A stretch of 64,000 nt of DNA from a bacterium (GTDB taxonomy: Bacteria; Elusimicrobiota; Elusimicrobia; Elusimicrobiales; UBA9959). Below are positions 37,258 to 45,251 of the stretch, piece after piece. Every line of letters starts with the position of its first letter. Position 1 is the stretch's first letter. The notes beneath the pieces are model-generated. The model did no database searches and was not told where the DNA came from. It saw only the letters and a program-made list of their open reading frames with translations. The position numbers and the translations under genes are program-made. The stretch covers positions 190,214 to 254,213 of the forward strand of contig JAJYNO010000024.1 in the NCBI GenBank assembly GCA_021786295.1, written 5' to 3'.

Positions 37258-38450
37258 TGTCCAAGATCACTATACCGCTGGGCCCCCAGCACCCCGCCCT
37301 GAAAGAGCCGGAGAACTTCATGCTCGTCCTGGAGGGAGAGCAGATCTCCGGAGCCACTGTCAACCTGGGCTATAACCACCGCGGCATGGAAAAGGCCGCC
37401 GAGGAGCGCACCTACATACAGGACCTGTACCTGCTGGAGCGCGTCTGCGGCATCTGCTCCCATTCGCACACCACCTGCTACATCACCAACGTAGAGGAGC
37501 TCGCCAAGTGCGAAACGCCCAAGCGGGCCCTCGCGATACGCACGCTCGTGGCCGAGCTCGAGCGCGTGCACAGCCACCTGCTGTGGCTCGGCGTGGCCGG
37601 CTACGAGATGGGCTTCGAGACGCTGTTCATGTACACCTGGCGCGACCGCGAGCAGGTGCTGGACTGCCTGGAGCTCATCAGCGGCAACCGCGTACATTAT
37701 TCCATCAATACGATAGGCGGCGTGCGCCGCGACATCACGGCCGAGCAGAAGGCCGAGGTCCTGAAGCGCATAGACTACCTGGCCGAGCGCACCAGCTACT
37801 ACATCAAGCTCGCCACCGAGGAGGCCACCGTGCTGGCCCGCACGCAGAACGTCGGCAAACTTCCCTACGACGTCGCGATAGAACGCGGCGCGATAGGCCC
37901 CACCGCCCGCGCCTCCGGCGTGGCGCGTGACGTCCGTAAGGACGAACCCTACCTGCTCTACAGCGAGCTGGACTTCAAGCTGATCACCGCGGACTCCTGC
38001 GACGTCTTCGGCCGCCTCGTCGTGCGCGCGCTGGAGCTGGTGGAGTCGTACAAGATGATCAGGCAGGTGCTTAACAACCTGCCCGAGGGCCCGATAGCTG
38101 TGAAGGTGCCGATGCGCATCCCCGCCGGCGAGGCCGTCAACCGCTACGAAGCCCCGCGCGGCGAAGACATCCACTATCTGAAGTCCAACGGCACAGACAA
38201 GCCCGAGCGCGTGAAGGTGCGGGCTCCCACGCTGGCCAACCTGCAGAGCGTGGCCTACATGCTCGAGGGCGGCTGGCTGGCCGACGTGCCGCTCGTGATA
38301 GCGGCCATAGACCCGTGCATGTCCTGCACGGACCGCGCCGTGGTCTGGGACCCTAAGAAGGGCAGGAAACAGACCTACGGCTGGGAAGACCTGCGCAAGC
38401 TGGCCATAGAGCAGTACAGGCGCCGCGGCGTGGACTTCACGAGGCTCTGA
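37257..38450 (+). CDS. Group 4 [NiFe]-hydrogenase large subunit (NuoD homologue)
   Basis: 397 residues. Both NiFe-binding motifs are intact: ERVCGICSHSH with Cys64 and Cys67, and DPCMSCTDR with Cys354 and Cys357. This separates it from NuoD, which has lost these cysteines. So it is a catalytic H2-forming or H2-oxidising enzyme. Other landmarks are the N-terminal IPLGPQHPALKEPENF and NLGYNHRGMEKAAE, shared with complex I. The 37 residues after Arg360 resemble the C-terminal extension removed by HycI-type proteases (inference). hyp maturation genes are not in the window. Confidence 0.95.
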   Translation: MSKITIPLGPQHPALKEPENFMLVLEGEQISGATVNLGYNHRGMEKAAEERTYIQDLYLLERVCGICSHSHTTCYITNVEELAKCETPKRALAIRTLVAELERVHSHLLWLGVAGYEMGFETLFMYTWRDREQVLDCLELISGNRVHYSINTIGGVRRDITAEQKAEVLKRIDYLAERTSYYIKLATEEATVLARTQNVGKLPYDVAIERGAIGPTARASGVARDVRKDEPYLLYSELDFKLITADSCDVFGRLVVRALELVESYKMIRQVLNNLPEGPIAVKVPMRIPAGEAVNRYEAPRGEDIHYLKSNGTDKPERVKVRAPTLANLQSVAYMLEGGWLADVPLVIAAIDPCMSCTDRAVVWDPKKGRKQTYGWEDLRKLAIEQYRRRGVDFTRL

Positions 38451-38460
38451 GGAAACGACA

Positions 38461-39401
38461 TGGAAGCGATAATACCTCTGGCGAAGATCATACTGTTCCC
38501 CGGTTTCCTGTTCCTGGCCGTGTATGGGCTGTTCCTGCAGTGGGTGGACAGGAAGCTCTGCGCGGTGATGCAGAACCGCATGGGCCCGCCCTGGTTCCAG
38601 CCGGCGGCGGACTTCATTAAACTGCTGGCCAAGGAAGTGATAGTTCCCGACGCCGCGGACGCGGCGATGTTCCGCGTGCTGCCGTTCTTCGCGATGGCGG
38701 CCGTGATGACGGCCCTGGTGGCCATCCCGGTAGGCTCGTCGGCTCTTTTCAGCTTCCAGGGCGACCTGGTGGCCGTCATCTACCTGCTGACGGTCCCCAC
38801 GGTCACGTTCTTCCTGGCGGGCTGGAGCTCCACCAGCCCCTACGCCACCGTAGGCTCGATGCGCGTGCTGACGCAACTGTTCGCCTACGAAGTCCCGCTG
38901 ATGCTGGCGCTGATAGGTCCGGCCATCCTGGCAGGCTCCTGGAACATCTCGGAGATAGCGGCCTTTTTCTCCTCCCATCCCGCGCTGATCCCGGCTCAGC
39001 TGCTGGGCTTCGCGGCGGCGCTGATAGCCCTGCAGGGCAAGTTGGAGCGCCTGCCGTTCGACATCCCGCACGCGAAGAACGAGATCGTCGGCGGCCAGTT
39101 CACCGAGTACTCCGGCCGCCTGCTGGACTTCTTCCTGCTGGCGGTGGACATGGAGCTGGTAGTAGGGGCCGCGCTGCTCAACGCCGTTTTCCTGGGCGGC
39201 GCCCTCGGCCTTACAGGAGCGGCGGCCATAGCCGTGTTCCTGGCCAAAACTCTCGTCATAACCTTCCTGCTGGCGCTGCTGAAGGTGCTGATGGCCCGCA
39301 TCCGGATCGAGCAGATGATCAACTTCTGCTGGAAATACCTTGCGCCGATAGCCATGGCCCAGGTCGTCTGCGACATCCTCCTCAAGGCCAAAATAGGATA
39401 A
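38461..39401 (+). CDS. NuoH/HycD/EchB-like membrane anchor subunit
   Basis: 313 residues, about eight helices. RKLCAVMQNRMGPPWFQP is the NuoH-family signature near residue 33 (R-x-Q-x-R-x-GP). GKLERLPFDIPHAKNEIVGG carries the conserved acidic loop, followed by TEYSGRLLDFFLL. It links the peripheral catalytic arm to the pump arm and holds the cavity that is the quinone site in complex I. Starts 10 bp after the large subunit. Confidence 0.93.
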
Positions 39402-39405
39402 TCCC

Positions 39406-39807
39406 ATGAAGAAACCAGCGAGAGTTTTCAGCGAGGTCATAAAGCACCTCTTCAAGAAACCGGCCACGTGCGCCTATCCGTTCGAGCCGGCCCGCATCAT
39501 GCCTCATTTCCGCGGCAGAATAGCCTTCGAGCAGGACAAATGCATAGGCTGCCAGATGTGCGTGCGGGTCTGCCCTTCGAAGGCAATAGAGATAGTCCTC
39601 TCCAAGGACCAGCCGCCGGCCCCGGCGCCCGTTGAGGGACAGCCGGCCGCTCCCGCCAAGAAGAAGTTCGACTGCATCATGAAGCTGGACCACTGCGTGT
39701 TCTGCGCGCAGTGCGTGGAGACCTGTCCCAAGAAGGCGCTGATCATGACGCAGGACTTCGAGCTCGCCCACGTGGACCGCAAGGAGCTCCGCCGACACTA
39801 CAAGTAA
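39406..39807 (+). CDS. NuoI/HycF-like 2[4Fe-4S] ferredoxin subunit
   Basis: 133 residues. Two clusters: Cys46, 49, 52 and 56 in DKCIGCQMCVRVCPSKA, and Cys97, 100, 103 and 107 in DHCVFCAQCVETCPKKA. A Pro/Ala-rich insert (about 69-87) separates them and is longer than in typical NuoI. It forms the electron entry wire. Since no NuoE, F or G-like gene is present, the donor is probably soluble ferredoxin rather than NADH (inference). Last gene of the unit, followed by a strong terminator. Confidence 0.94.
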   Translation: MKKPARVFSEVIKHLFKKPATCAYPFEPARIMPHFRGRIAFEQDKCIGCQMCVRVCPSKAIEIVLSKDQPPAPAPVEGQPAAPAKKKFDCIMKLDHCVFCAQCVETCPKKALIMTQDFELAHVDRKELRRHYK

Positions 39808-39824
39808 GGAGTTCCTCCGTAACG

Positions 39825-39855
39825 AAAAAGCCGGCCCAACCCCGGCTTTTTCATT
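39825..39855 (+). terminator. Intrinsic terminator after the hydrogenase operon
   Basis: AAAAAGCCGG (39825-39834) pairs with CCGGCTTTTT (39842-39851) around a 7-nt loop. The A-run and T-run make it work in both directions. It closes the 11-gene unit. Confidence 0.9.
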
Positions 39856-39858
39856 TTT

Positions 39859-39989
39859 AAAATAGGGACAGACACCTATTTTCGCAGACTTTTTCCTTCC
39901 AGGTATATCGCCCAAAATAGGTGTCTGTCCCTATTTAATCCCCCCTATTTAATCCCCCTATTTAATTCCCTATTTAATCCTATTTAATA
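39859..39989 (+). repeat. REP-like inverted pair followed by shrinking CTATTTAAT repeats
   Basis: The left arm 39859-39882 (AAAATAGG-GACAGACA-CCTATTTT) and the right arm 39914-39936 are reverse complements, separated by 31 bp, and each arm can itself fold by its AAAATAGG/CCTATTTT ends. Then CTATTTAAT recurs five times, starting at 39931, 39945, 39958, 39970 and 39980, so the period falls 14, 13, 12, 10. This 39.8-40.0 kb gap is otherwise gene-free. Arms of this kind (GGACAGACACC-type) are known from REP elements mobilised by IS200-like RAYT transposases. No such gene is in the window. Confidence 0.85.
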
Positions 39990-40003
39990 TGCAGGGGATT
40001 TCT

Positions 40004-40009
40004 TATAAT
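40004..40009 (+). promoter_or_regulatory. -10 box directly before the C11 protease gene
   Basis: Perfect TATAAT ending 9 nt before ATG 40019. Transcription would start about 2-4 nt before the ATG, leaving almost no leader. The GAGAGG that follows lies too near the ATG (2 nt) for normal Shine-Dalgarno use. Confidence 0.55.
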
Positions 40010-40018
40010 AGAGAGGCG

Positions 40019-41287
40019 ATGAGAAGGCTATACCTAGCGGCAGCGGCGGCTCTGGGAATGTTATTATTCTCCGGAGCGGCTTCGGCTTTCGACCTGCCCG
40101 GACTGACCGCGGCGGACATCAGCGCGACAAGCCGGGCCCCGGCCGCTGGGCGCCCGGCACCGCAGGAGCGGGATTGGACCGTCATGGTCTACCTCAACGC
40201 GAAGAACAACCTCGAGGAGGCCGGGCTCAAGGACCTCAACGAGATGGAGAGCGCCGGTTCCACCGCCAAGGTGGCCATAGTGGCCGAACTGGGCCGCGTT
40301 AAAGGCTACTACGACGGGGACGGCGACTGGACCGGCGTGAGGCGCTACCTGGTGCAAAAGGACGCCGACATGTCGCATATAGCTTCCCCAGTGCTGGCGG
40401 ACCTGGGCGCGACCGACATGGGAGATTACCGCACGGCCGAGGATTTCGTCCGCTGGGCGAAGGAAAACTACCCTGCCCGTCATTATTTGCTGATAGTCTG
40501 GGACCACGGCTCCGGCTGGACCAGGTCGGCGGCTGTTTCCCGCGGCATCTCCTACGACGACGGGAGCGGGAACCACATGACGGTGCCGCAGCTGGCCGCT
40601 GTGCTCAAGGACTCGGGCGGGGCCGACATCTACGCTTCTGACGCCTGCCTGATGCAGATGGCGGAAGTCGCCGGAGAGCTGAGGGACCACGCCGCCTATA
40701 TCGTAGGCTCGGAGGAGACCGAGCCGGCCGACGGCTACCCGTACGACGCTATCCTGGCCAAGCTGGACGCCGACCCAGCCATGACGCCGCGCGAGCTGGC
40801 CGGGACCATCGTGAACGCCTACGGCGGCTACTACTCCGCGCGCGGCACAGGCGCGACCCTCAGCGCGCTGGATACCGCCGCTTTCCCGGAGTTCCTGCGC
40901 CTGACGGGGGCCTTCGTCTCCGCGGCGGAGGCCGCCGGGGACAGGGGCGTAATAAAGCGCGGCCTCTACTACGCCCAGCATTACTCCTACGAGGACAACA
41001 AGGACCTGGACTCCTTTCTGGCCTATGTCGCCGCCAAATCCCGTTCGCAGACGGTAAAGGACGCGGCCGGCGCCCTGCAGGCGCAACTGCGCGGGCGCCT
41101 GGTGGCGTTCAAGGCCGCGGCCGACTATGCCGCTGTCCCGGACGGCATGGAACAGACAGACTACACCCGGGCCGGAGGCCTGGCGGTCTACCTGCCAGGC
41201 AGCGTACCCGCCGCCGGCTATTCCGGCCTGCGCTGGGCCGCGGATTCAGGCTGGGGCGGCTTCCTGGACTGGACAGTACATAAATGA
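40019..41287 (+). CDS. Secreted C11 (clostripain-family) cysteine protease
   Basis: 422 residues. Signal peptide about 1-23 (LYLAAAAALGMLLFSGAASA). The caspase-like core begins RDWTVMVYLNAKNNLEEAGL. The catalytic dyad is His163 in LLIVWDHGSGW and Cys210 in IYASDACLMQMAEVAGEL, and VGSEETEPADGYPYD follows as in clostripain and PmC11. Such enzymes cleave after Arg/Lys and self-activate. ATG 40019 is preferred over the upstream in-frame ATG 39989 because it gives a clean signal peptide. It overlaps the ATP-grasp gene by ATGA. Confidence 0.9.
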   Translation: MRRLYLAAAAALGMLLFSGAASAFDLPGLTAADISATSRAPAAGRPAPQERDWTVMVYLNAKNNLEEAGLKDLNEMESAGSTAKVAIVAELGRVKGYYDGDGDWTGVRRYLVQKDADMSHIASPVLADLGATDMGDYRTAEDFVRWAKENYPARHYLLIVWDHGSGWTRSAAVSRGISYDDGSGNHMTVPQLAAVLKDSGGADIYASDACLMQMAEVAGELRDHAAYIVGSEETEPADGYPYDAILAKLDADPAMTPRELAGTIVNAYGGYYSARGTGATLSALDTAAFPEFLRLTGAFVSAAEAAGDRGVIKRGLYYAQHYSYEDNKDLDSFLAYVAAKSRSQTVKDAAGALQAQLRGRLVAFKAAADYAAVPDGMEQTDYTRAGGLAVYLPGSVPAAGYSGLRWAADSGWGGFLDWTVHK

Positions 41288-42444
41288 ACTTCGTCTTCCT
41301 CTCGCCGCACTTCCCGCCGAACTACAGGTATTTCTGCCGCGCCCTCAGGGCGGCTGGCTTCAACGTCCTGGGCATAGGCGACGCCGACTTCGGCGCGCTG
41401 CGCCCGGAGCTGGCCTCAGCGCTCACCTGGTACTACCGGGTGGGGAACATGCATAATTACGACGAACTGCGCGGGGCCTGCCGCTTCTTTACGGACCGCT
41501 TCGGCCCCATCGCCAGGCTCGACTCGCTCAACGAGTACTGGCTGGAGACGGAGGCGGCGCTGCGCACGGAATTCGGCATAGCCGGGATACACGACGACAC
41601 GATAGCCGACATACGGCACAAGTCCAGGATGAAGCGGATATTCTCGGCGGCCGGCATACCGCACGCCCGGGGCAGGCTGGTCCGCACGCTGGAGGAACTG
41701 AGGGATTTCGCCTCCTGGACCGGGTTCCCGGTGATCGTAAAGCCCGATGACGGCATGGGTGCGGCCCTGACCTACAAACTGACGGACGGCGCGCAGCTGG
41801 AGACGTTCTTTTCCTCCAAGCCTGACAGGGAGTTCATAGCCGAGGAGTACATATCCGGCGATATCGTCACTTTCGACGGGCTGGCCGACAGGGAAGGGGG
41901 GGTGGCCTTCTGCACCTCCCACGTCTACGGCGAGAGCGTCATGGAGGCCGTGCTCGCGGACTCCCATGTCTCCTATTACTCGGAACGAAATATCCCCGCG
42001 GACCTGGAACTGGCCGGCCGCAGGCTGGTGGAGGGGTTCGGGGTCAGGGAGCGCTTTTTCCACTTCGAGTTCTTCCGGCGGCCCGACGGGGCTTTGTACG
42101 CCCTCGAGGCCAACATCAGGCCGCCTGGCGGCTTCACGATGGACATGTTCAATTACGCCTGCGACATAGACATGTATTCCGCCTGGGCGCGCATGATGGC
42201 CGGGGAGGACCTGCGCCTGGACTACACCCGCAAGTACCATTGCTGCTACGCCGGCCGCAAGCGCAGGCTCGTCTACCGCCATTCCCGCGAGGAGGTGGAA
42301 CGCCGCCTTGGCGCGGCGGTCGTGATGAGGGAAGAGCTGCCGCCGGTGCTGGCCCGCGCTATGGGGGATTGCGGCTATGTAGTGCGCTCCCCCGACCGCG
42401 CCTTCATCCTAGGCGCCATCCGCCTCATCCAGGAACCCGCCTGA
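41284..42444 (+). CDS. ATP-grasp carboxylate-amine/thiol ligase-like protein
   Basis: 386 residues. The N-terminal pre-ATP-grasp domain (MNFVFLSPHFPPNYRYFCRA) precedes the ATP-grasp fold: IRHKSRMKRIFSAAGIPHAR, GFPVIVKPDDGMGAALTYKL (ATP Lys and Gly loop), EFIAEEYISGDIVTFDGLAD and the Mg2+ segment HFEFFRRPDGALYALEANIR PPGG. The family joins a carboxylate to an amine or similar via an acyl-phosphate (carbamoyl-phosphate synthase, biotin carboxylase, dipeptide ligases). The substrate is unknown. Its ATGA overlap with the protease gene suggests linked expression. Confidence 0.83.
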   Translation: MNFVFLSPHFPPNYRYFCRALRAAGFNVLGIGDADFGALRPELASALTWYYRVGNMHNYDELRGACRFFTDRFGPIARLDSLNEYWLETEAALRTEFGIAGIHDDTIADIRHKSRMKRIFSAAGIPHARGRLVRTLEELRDFASWTGFPVIVKPDDGMGAALTYKLTDGAQLETFFSSKPDREFIAEEYISGDIVTFDGLADREGGVAFCTSHVYGESVMEAVLADSHVSYYSERNIPADLELAGRRLVEGFGVRERFFHFEFFRRPDGALYALEANIRPPGGFTMDMFNYACDIDMYSAWARMMAGEDLRLDYTRKYHCCYAGRKRRLVYRHSREEVERRLGAAVVMREELPPVLARAMGDCGYVVRSPDRAFILGAIRLIQEPA

Positions 42445-42483
42445 CCCGGCCGGAACCGGTTCCCCCGGGCTCCGCAAATCTTT

Positions 42484-42489
42484 TATAAT
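42484..42489 (+). promoter_or_regulatory. -10 box 6 nt before the mscS ATG (probable leaderless promoter)
   Basis: Perfect TATAAT at 42484-42489, then TTACAT, then ATG 42496. RNA polymerase normally starts 6-8 nt after the -10 box, which here is the ATG itself. No Shine-Dalgarno and no clear -35 lie upstream. Confidence 0.6.
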
Positions 42490-42495
42490 TTACAT

Positions 42496-43557
42496 ATGAA
42501 CGCACTGCACAACTGGTTCGATTCCAGCCTCATCCTGGGCAACACCCCGACCGCCTACGGCTACGCCCTAGCGGCTTTCCTCGTTTCGCTCGCCCTGCTT
42601 TACCTGCTCAAGAACATAGGCCTGGCCCGCCTGAAGGCGCTGGCCGAGCGGACGGCCACGGACATAGACGATATGGCAGTGGCGCTGCTGGAGAAGGTGC
42701 ACTGGTTCGAATACCAGCTGATCGCCTTATACATAGCCACCCGCTACCTGCAGCGCGGGCCGGAGTTCGACAAGGGCCTGAAGACCGTCATCCTGGTGGT
42801 CTTCACCTACCGCGCCATAATGATAGCCCAGGAACTAGTCAAATACTGGCTGCACAAGGTTGCCGAGCACCGGCAGCTCTCCGAAGCCGCCAGGGCTTCC
42901 GTGATCAACAGCACGCAGGTCATCCTGCGCACGCTGCTCTGGACGGCCGCAGTCCTCTTCGTGCTGGACAACCTCGGCGTGAATATCTCCTCGGCCCTGA
43001 CCGGCCTGGGCATAGGCGGCGTAGCCGTGGCCCTGGCCGCGCAGGCCATACTCGGGGACCTTTTCAATTTCTTCGTGATCCTGCTGGACAAGCCGTTCCA
43101 CGTCGGAGATTTCCTGGTGGCCGGCAATATATCCGGCACGGTCGAGCACATAGGCCTCAAGTCCATACGCATCCGGAGCCTCTCCGGGGAACAGCTGGTC
43201 CTTTCCAATTCCAAGCTGCTCGCCATGGAGCTGAAGAACTACAAGCGCATGGAACGGCGCCGCGTCGTGATGACCACCTCGGTGACCTACGAGACGCCGC
43301 TGGAAAAGATCAAAAAGGTCCCGCCGCTGATAAAGGAGATCATCTCCGAGGTCAAAGACGTCACGCTCGACCGCTCCAACCTCTCCAACCTCGGCGGGTT
43401 CTCCATAGATTTCGAGACGGTCTACTACGTGGAATCCCCGGACTACAACCTTTACATGGACATCCAGGAACGCATCCTGCAGGCCGTAATAGAGCGGTGC
43501 GGCAGGGAAGGCATAAGCTTCCCTTACCCGACGCAGACGCTTTTCGTCAAGAAATAA
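42496..43557 (+). CDS. MscS-family mechanosensitive channel
   Basis: 353 residues. Four predicted membrane helices are followed by the pore helix and beta domain: GLGIGGVAVALAAQAILGDL (TM3, Gly/Ala-rich pore), FFVILLDKPFHVGDFLVAG, GTVEHIGLKSIRIRSLSGEQ and LSNSKLLAMELKNYKRM. The order Ala/Gly pore, DKPF-x-VGD, GxVExIGLRxTxIR, PN/SNS is diagnostic. It releases osmolytes on hypo-osmotic shock and sits in the inner membrane. It overlaps no gene and probably has a leaderless transcript. Confidence 0.94.
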   Translation: MNALHNWFDSSLILGNTPTAYGYALAAFLVSLALLYLLKNIGLARLKALAERTATDIDDMAVALLEKVHWFEYQLIALYIATRYLQRGPEFDKGLKTVILVVFTYRAIMIAQELVKYWLHKVAEHRQLSEAARASVINSTQVILRTLLWTAAVLFVLDNLGVNISSALTGLGIGGVAVALAAQAILGDLFNFFVILLDKPFHVGDFLVAGNISGTVEHIGLKSIRIRSLSGEQLVLSNSKLLAMELKNYKRMERRRVVMTTSVTYETPLEKIKKVPPLIKEIISEVKDVTLDRSNLSNLGGFSIDFETVYYVESPDYNLYMDIQERILQAVIERCGREGISFPYPTQTLFVKK

Positions 43558-43574
43558 GAGGAGGAACCGACGAC

Positions 43575-44432
43575 ATGAGAACCACTTTCATCGCAGCCGT
43601 CTTGCTGGCCCTCTGCGCCGGAGGGCTTCGCGCCGCCCAGCGGACCGTGGCCGTGGTCAACGGCGAGAAAATAACCGCGGAAGAGCTGACGAAGCGCCTC
43701 TGGTGGCAGCACGCGGCACAGGACCTGACCGGTCTGGTGGACGATACGCTGCTGCTGCAGGAGGCCCGGCGCCTCGGGTTAAAGCCCGAAGAGGAACAGG
43801 TGGACGAGCGCTTCGCCTCGCTGCAGGCCAATTACAAGAACAAGGCCGATTTCGAGAAGAACCTCAGGTCGGTGGGCTGGACCGACGAGGACCTGAAGAG
43901 CCTGATAGCGGACCAGCTGCTTATCCGCGCCGCCGTGATCGCCGACGGCAGGATCTCCGTTACCGACGCGGACGTAAAGAGCTTCTTCGACAAGAACAGG
44001 GACAGGCTGGGCGCGCCGGAGGCGGTGAAGCTTAGCCAGATCTTCGTCAACACCAAGGCCGAAGCGGACGACGCCTACGAGCTGCTCAGCTCGGTGGGGG
44101 CGGACTTCGCCAAGCTCTCCGCGCTGAGATCGGCGGACGCCAATCTGCGCAAGAACAGCGGCAGCCTGGGCTACATCCCGAAAGGCATGCTGCAGCCGGA
44201 GATAGAGAAGGCCGTATTCGCCCTGAAGCCGGGGGAATACACCAGCCCGATGGCGACCGGCAACGGCTGGAGCATCTTCAAGGTGGACGACGTCAGACCT
44301 GCCAAGCCCGCGGATCTCGCCGCAATACAGGCGGACCTCAAGGCCGCGCTGCTGAACCAGGAGATCGCCCGCGAACTCCCTCTGCTCGCCGCTCAGCTCA
44401 GGCAGAAGGCCAAGATAGAGATCGTAAAATGA
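43575..44432 (+). CDS. Periplasmic parvulin-type peptidyl-prolyl isomerase (SurA/PpiC-like)
   Basis: 285 residues with signal peptide (about 1-20, FIAAVLLALCAGGLRA). A SurA-N-like helical region (VAVVNGEKITAEELTKRLWW ... LIADQLLIRAAV) is followed by a parvulin domain, roughly 145-245 (VKLSQIFVNTKAEADDAYEL, NSGSLGYIPKGMLQPEIEKA, VFALKPGEYTSPMATGNGWS). It assists folding of outer-membrane or periplasmic proteins. ATG 43575 has AGGAGG upstream. It follows mscS by 17 bp. A bidirectional terminator separates it from the convergent membrane module. Confidence 0.9.
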   Translation: MRTTFIAAVLLALCAGGLRAAQRTVAVVNGEKITAEELTKRLWWQHAAQDLTGLVDDTLLLQEARRLGLKPEEEQVDERFASLQANYKNKADFEKNLRSVGWTDEDLKSLIADQLLIRAAVIADGRISVTDADVKSFFDKNRDRLGAPEAVKLSQIFVNTKAEADDAYELLSSVGADFAKLSALRSADANLRKNSGSLGYIPKGMLQPEIEKAVFALKPGEYTSPMATGNGWSIFKVDDVRPAKPADLAAIQADLKAALLNQEIARELPLLAAQLRQKAKIEIVK

Positions 44433-44458
44433 TCCCCCGGCGCAAGGGCCGGGCATAG

Positions 44459-44487
44459 AAAAGGCGGCCTGAAAGGCCGCCTTTTTT
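44459..44487 (+). terminator. Bidirectional terminator between the parvulin gene and the 44.5-48.0 kb module
   Basis: AAAAGGCGGCC (44459-44469) pairs with GGCCGCCTTTT (44475-44485) around loop TGAAA, with T and A runs on both sides. It serves both convergent units. Confidence 0.9.
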
Positions 44488-44504
44488 CTGGTATTCCCGC
44501 CCGG

Positions 44505-45233
44505 CTAGTTCGCAGCCCCGCCCTCAGGTTTTTTCTTGGCGAGCAGGCCGTGCACCAGGAAGTAGGCGACCATGCCGGCCAGCAGGACCTGCGTGGCGTA
44601 GAAATAATTGGCGCCGGAATAGCTGTACAGCTCGTCGAACCTGCCGTAGAGCAGCGAGAAACGGGCCATCACGGTATTGCCGAAGGTGGTGCCGAAGTAG
44701 GCCATCAGGAAGTAGATGCCGATGTTAGAGATCTTCTTGACCGCGCCCTTGTTCTCCACGGAGAAGAAGAAATAGAACAGCACGGCTATCGTGCCGACGG
44801 CGACGATCAGCGAGTTCAGCATCCCCAGACGCGTCATATGGGAGACGTCCGTGAACGGCTGGATGCAGCCGTAGATCTGGCTCATGAAGTTGGTGGACAG
44901 CATCGTCGGGATGGCGAGGCCCGCTCCGTAGCCCATCAGGAACGTAAAGCCGTAGCGCGAGACCCAGGAGATCTTCGGGAAGAACTGCGTGACCAGAGAG
45001 ACGCCCAGGACCGCCGGCACCAGCACCGCCCATTGGTGGGCGCGCAGCGGGTCCGCCACCTTGGGGATCCAGATGCTGTACAGGTAGACCTGGAACCACC
45101 AGCCCATGCCGGCGCCCAGGTAGAGGTGCTCGGCTATCTTGAAGAACGGGTTGTCCTTGTAAAGGAAACTGAAAATGAAGATGGTGAGCCCCGCGGCCAG
45201 CCACCCTCCCGCGATCATCCATGTATGTGACAT
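44505..45233 (-). CDS. Multi-pass membrane protein, fourth gene of the unknown module
   Basis: 242 residues, about seven hydrophobic helices (e.g. WMIAGGWLAAGLTIFIFSFL, VSRYGFTFLMGYGAGLAIPT, SLIVAVGTIAVLFYFFFSV). Conserved-looking polar features are EHLYLGAGMGWWFQVYLYSI and FFPKISWVSRYG. No transporter or enzyme motif was recognised. It is last in a tight four-gene run: the preceding stop is 18 bp away. The gene ends in TAG, which shows TAG is a working stop here. It probably forms a complex with its neighbours. Confidence 0.75.
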   Translation of the reverse strand: MSHTWMIAGGWLAAGLTIFIFSFLYKDNPFFKIAEHLYLGAGMGWWFQVYLYSIWIPKVADPLRAHQWAVLVPAVLGVSLVTQFFPKISWVSRYGFTFLMGYGAGLAIPTMLSTNFMSQIYGCIQPFTDVSHMTRLGMLNSLIVAVGTIAVLFYFFFSVENKGAVKKISNIGIYFLMAYFGTTFGNTVMARFSLLYGRFDELYSYSGANYFYATQVLLAGMVAYFLVHGLLAKKKPEGGAAN

Positions 45234-45251
45234 ATCGTTAGATCCTTTCCG

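Noticed and set aside
37254-39467. Long minus-strand frame opposite the hydrogenase large and NuoH-like subunits
   Set aside because: Low-complexity His/Gln/Arg/Gly-rich text with no family pattern. The plus strand encodes subunits with exact cysteine motifs.
30464-39807. Respiratory NADH dehydrogenase (complex I)
   Set aside because: The small subunit has CNGCD rather than the NuoB CC motif. The large subunit keeps all four NiFe cysteines, and NuoE, F and G are absent.
39931-39989. CRISPR-like array
   Set aside because: The units are 10-14 bp with shrinking period and no unique spacers of 25-40 bp. There are no cas genes near.
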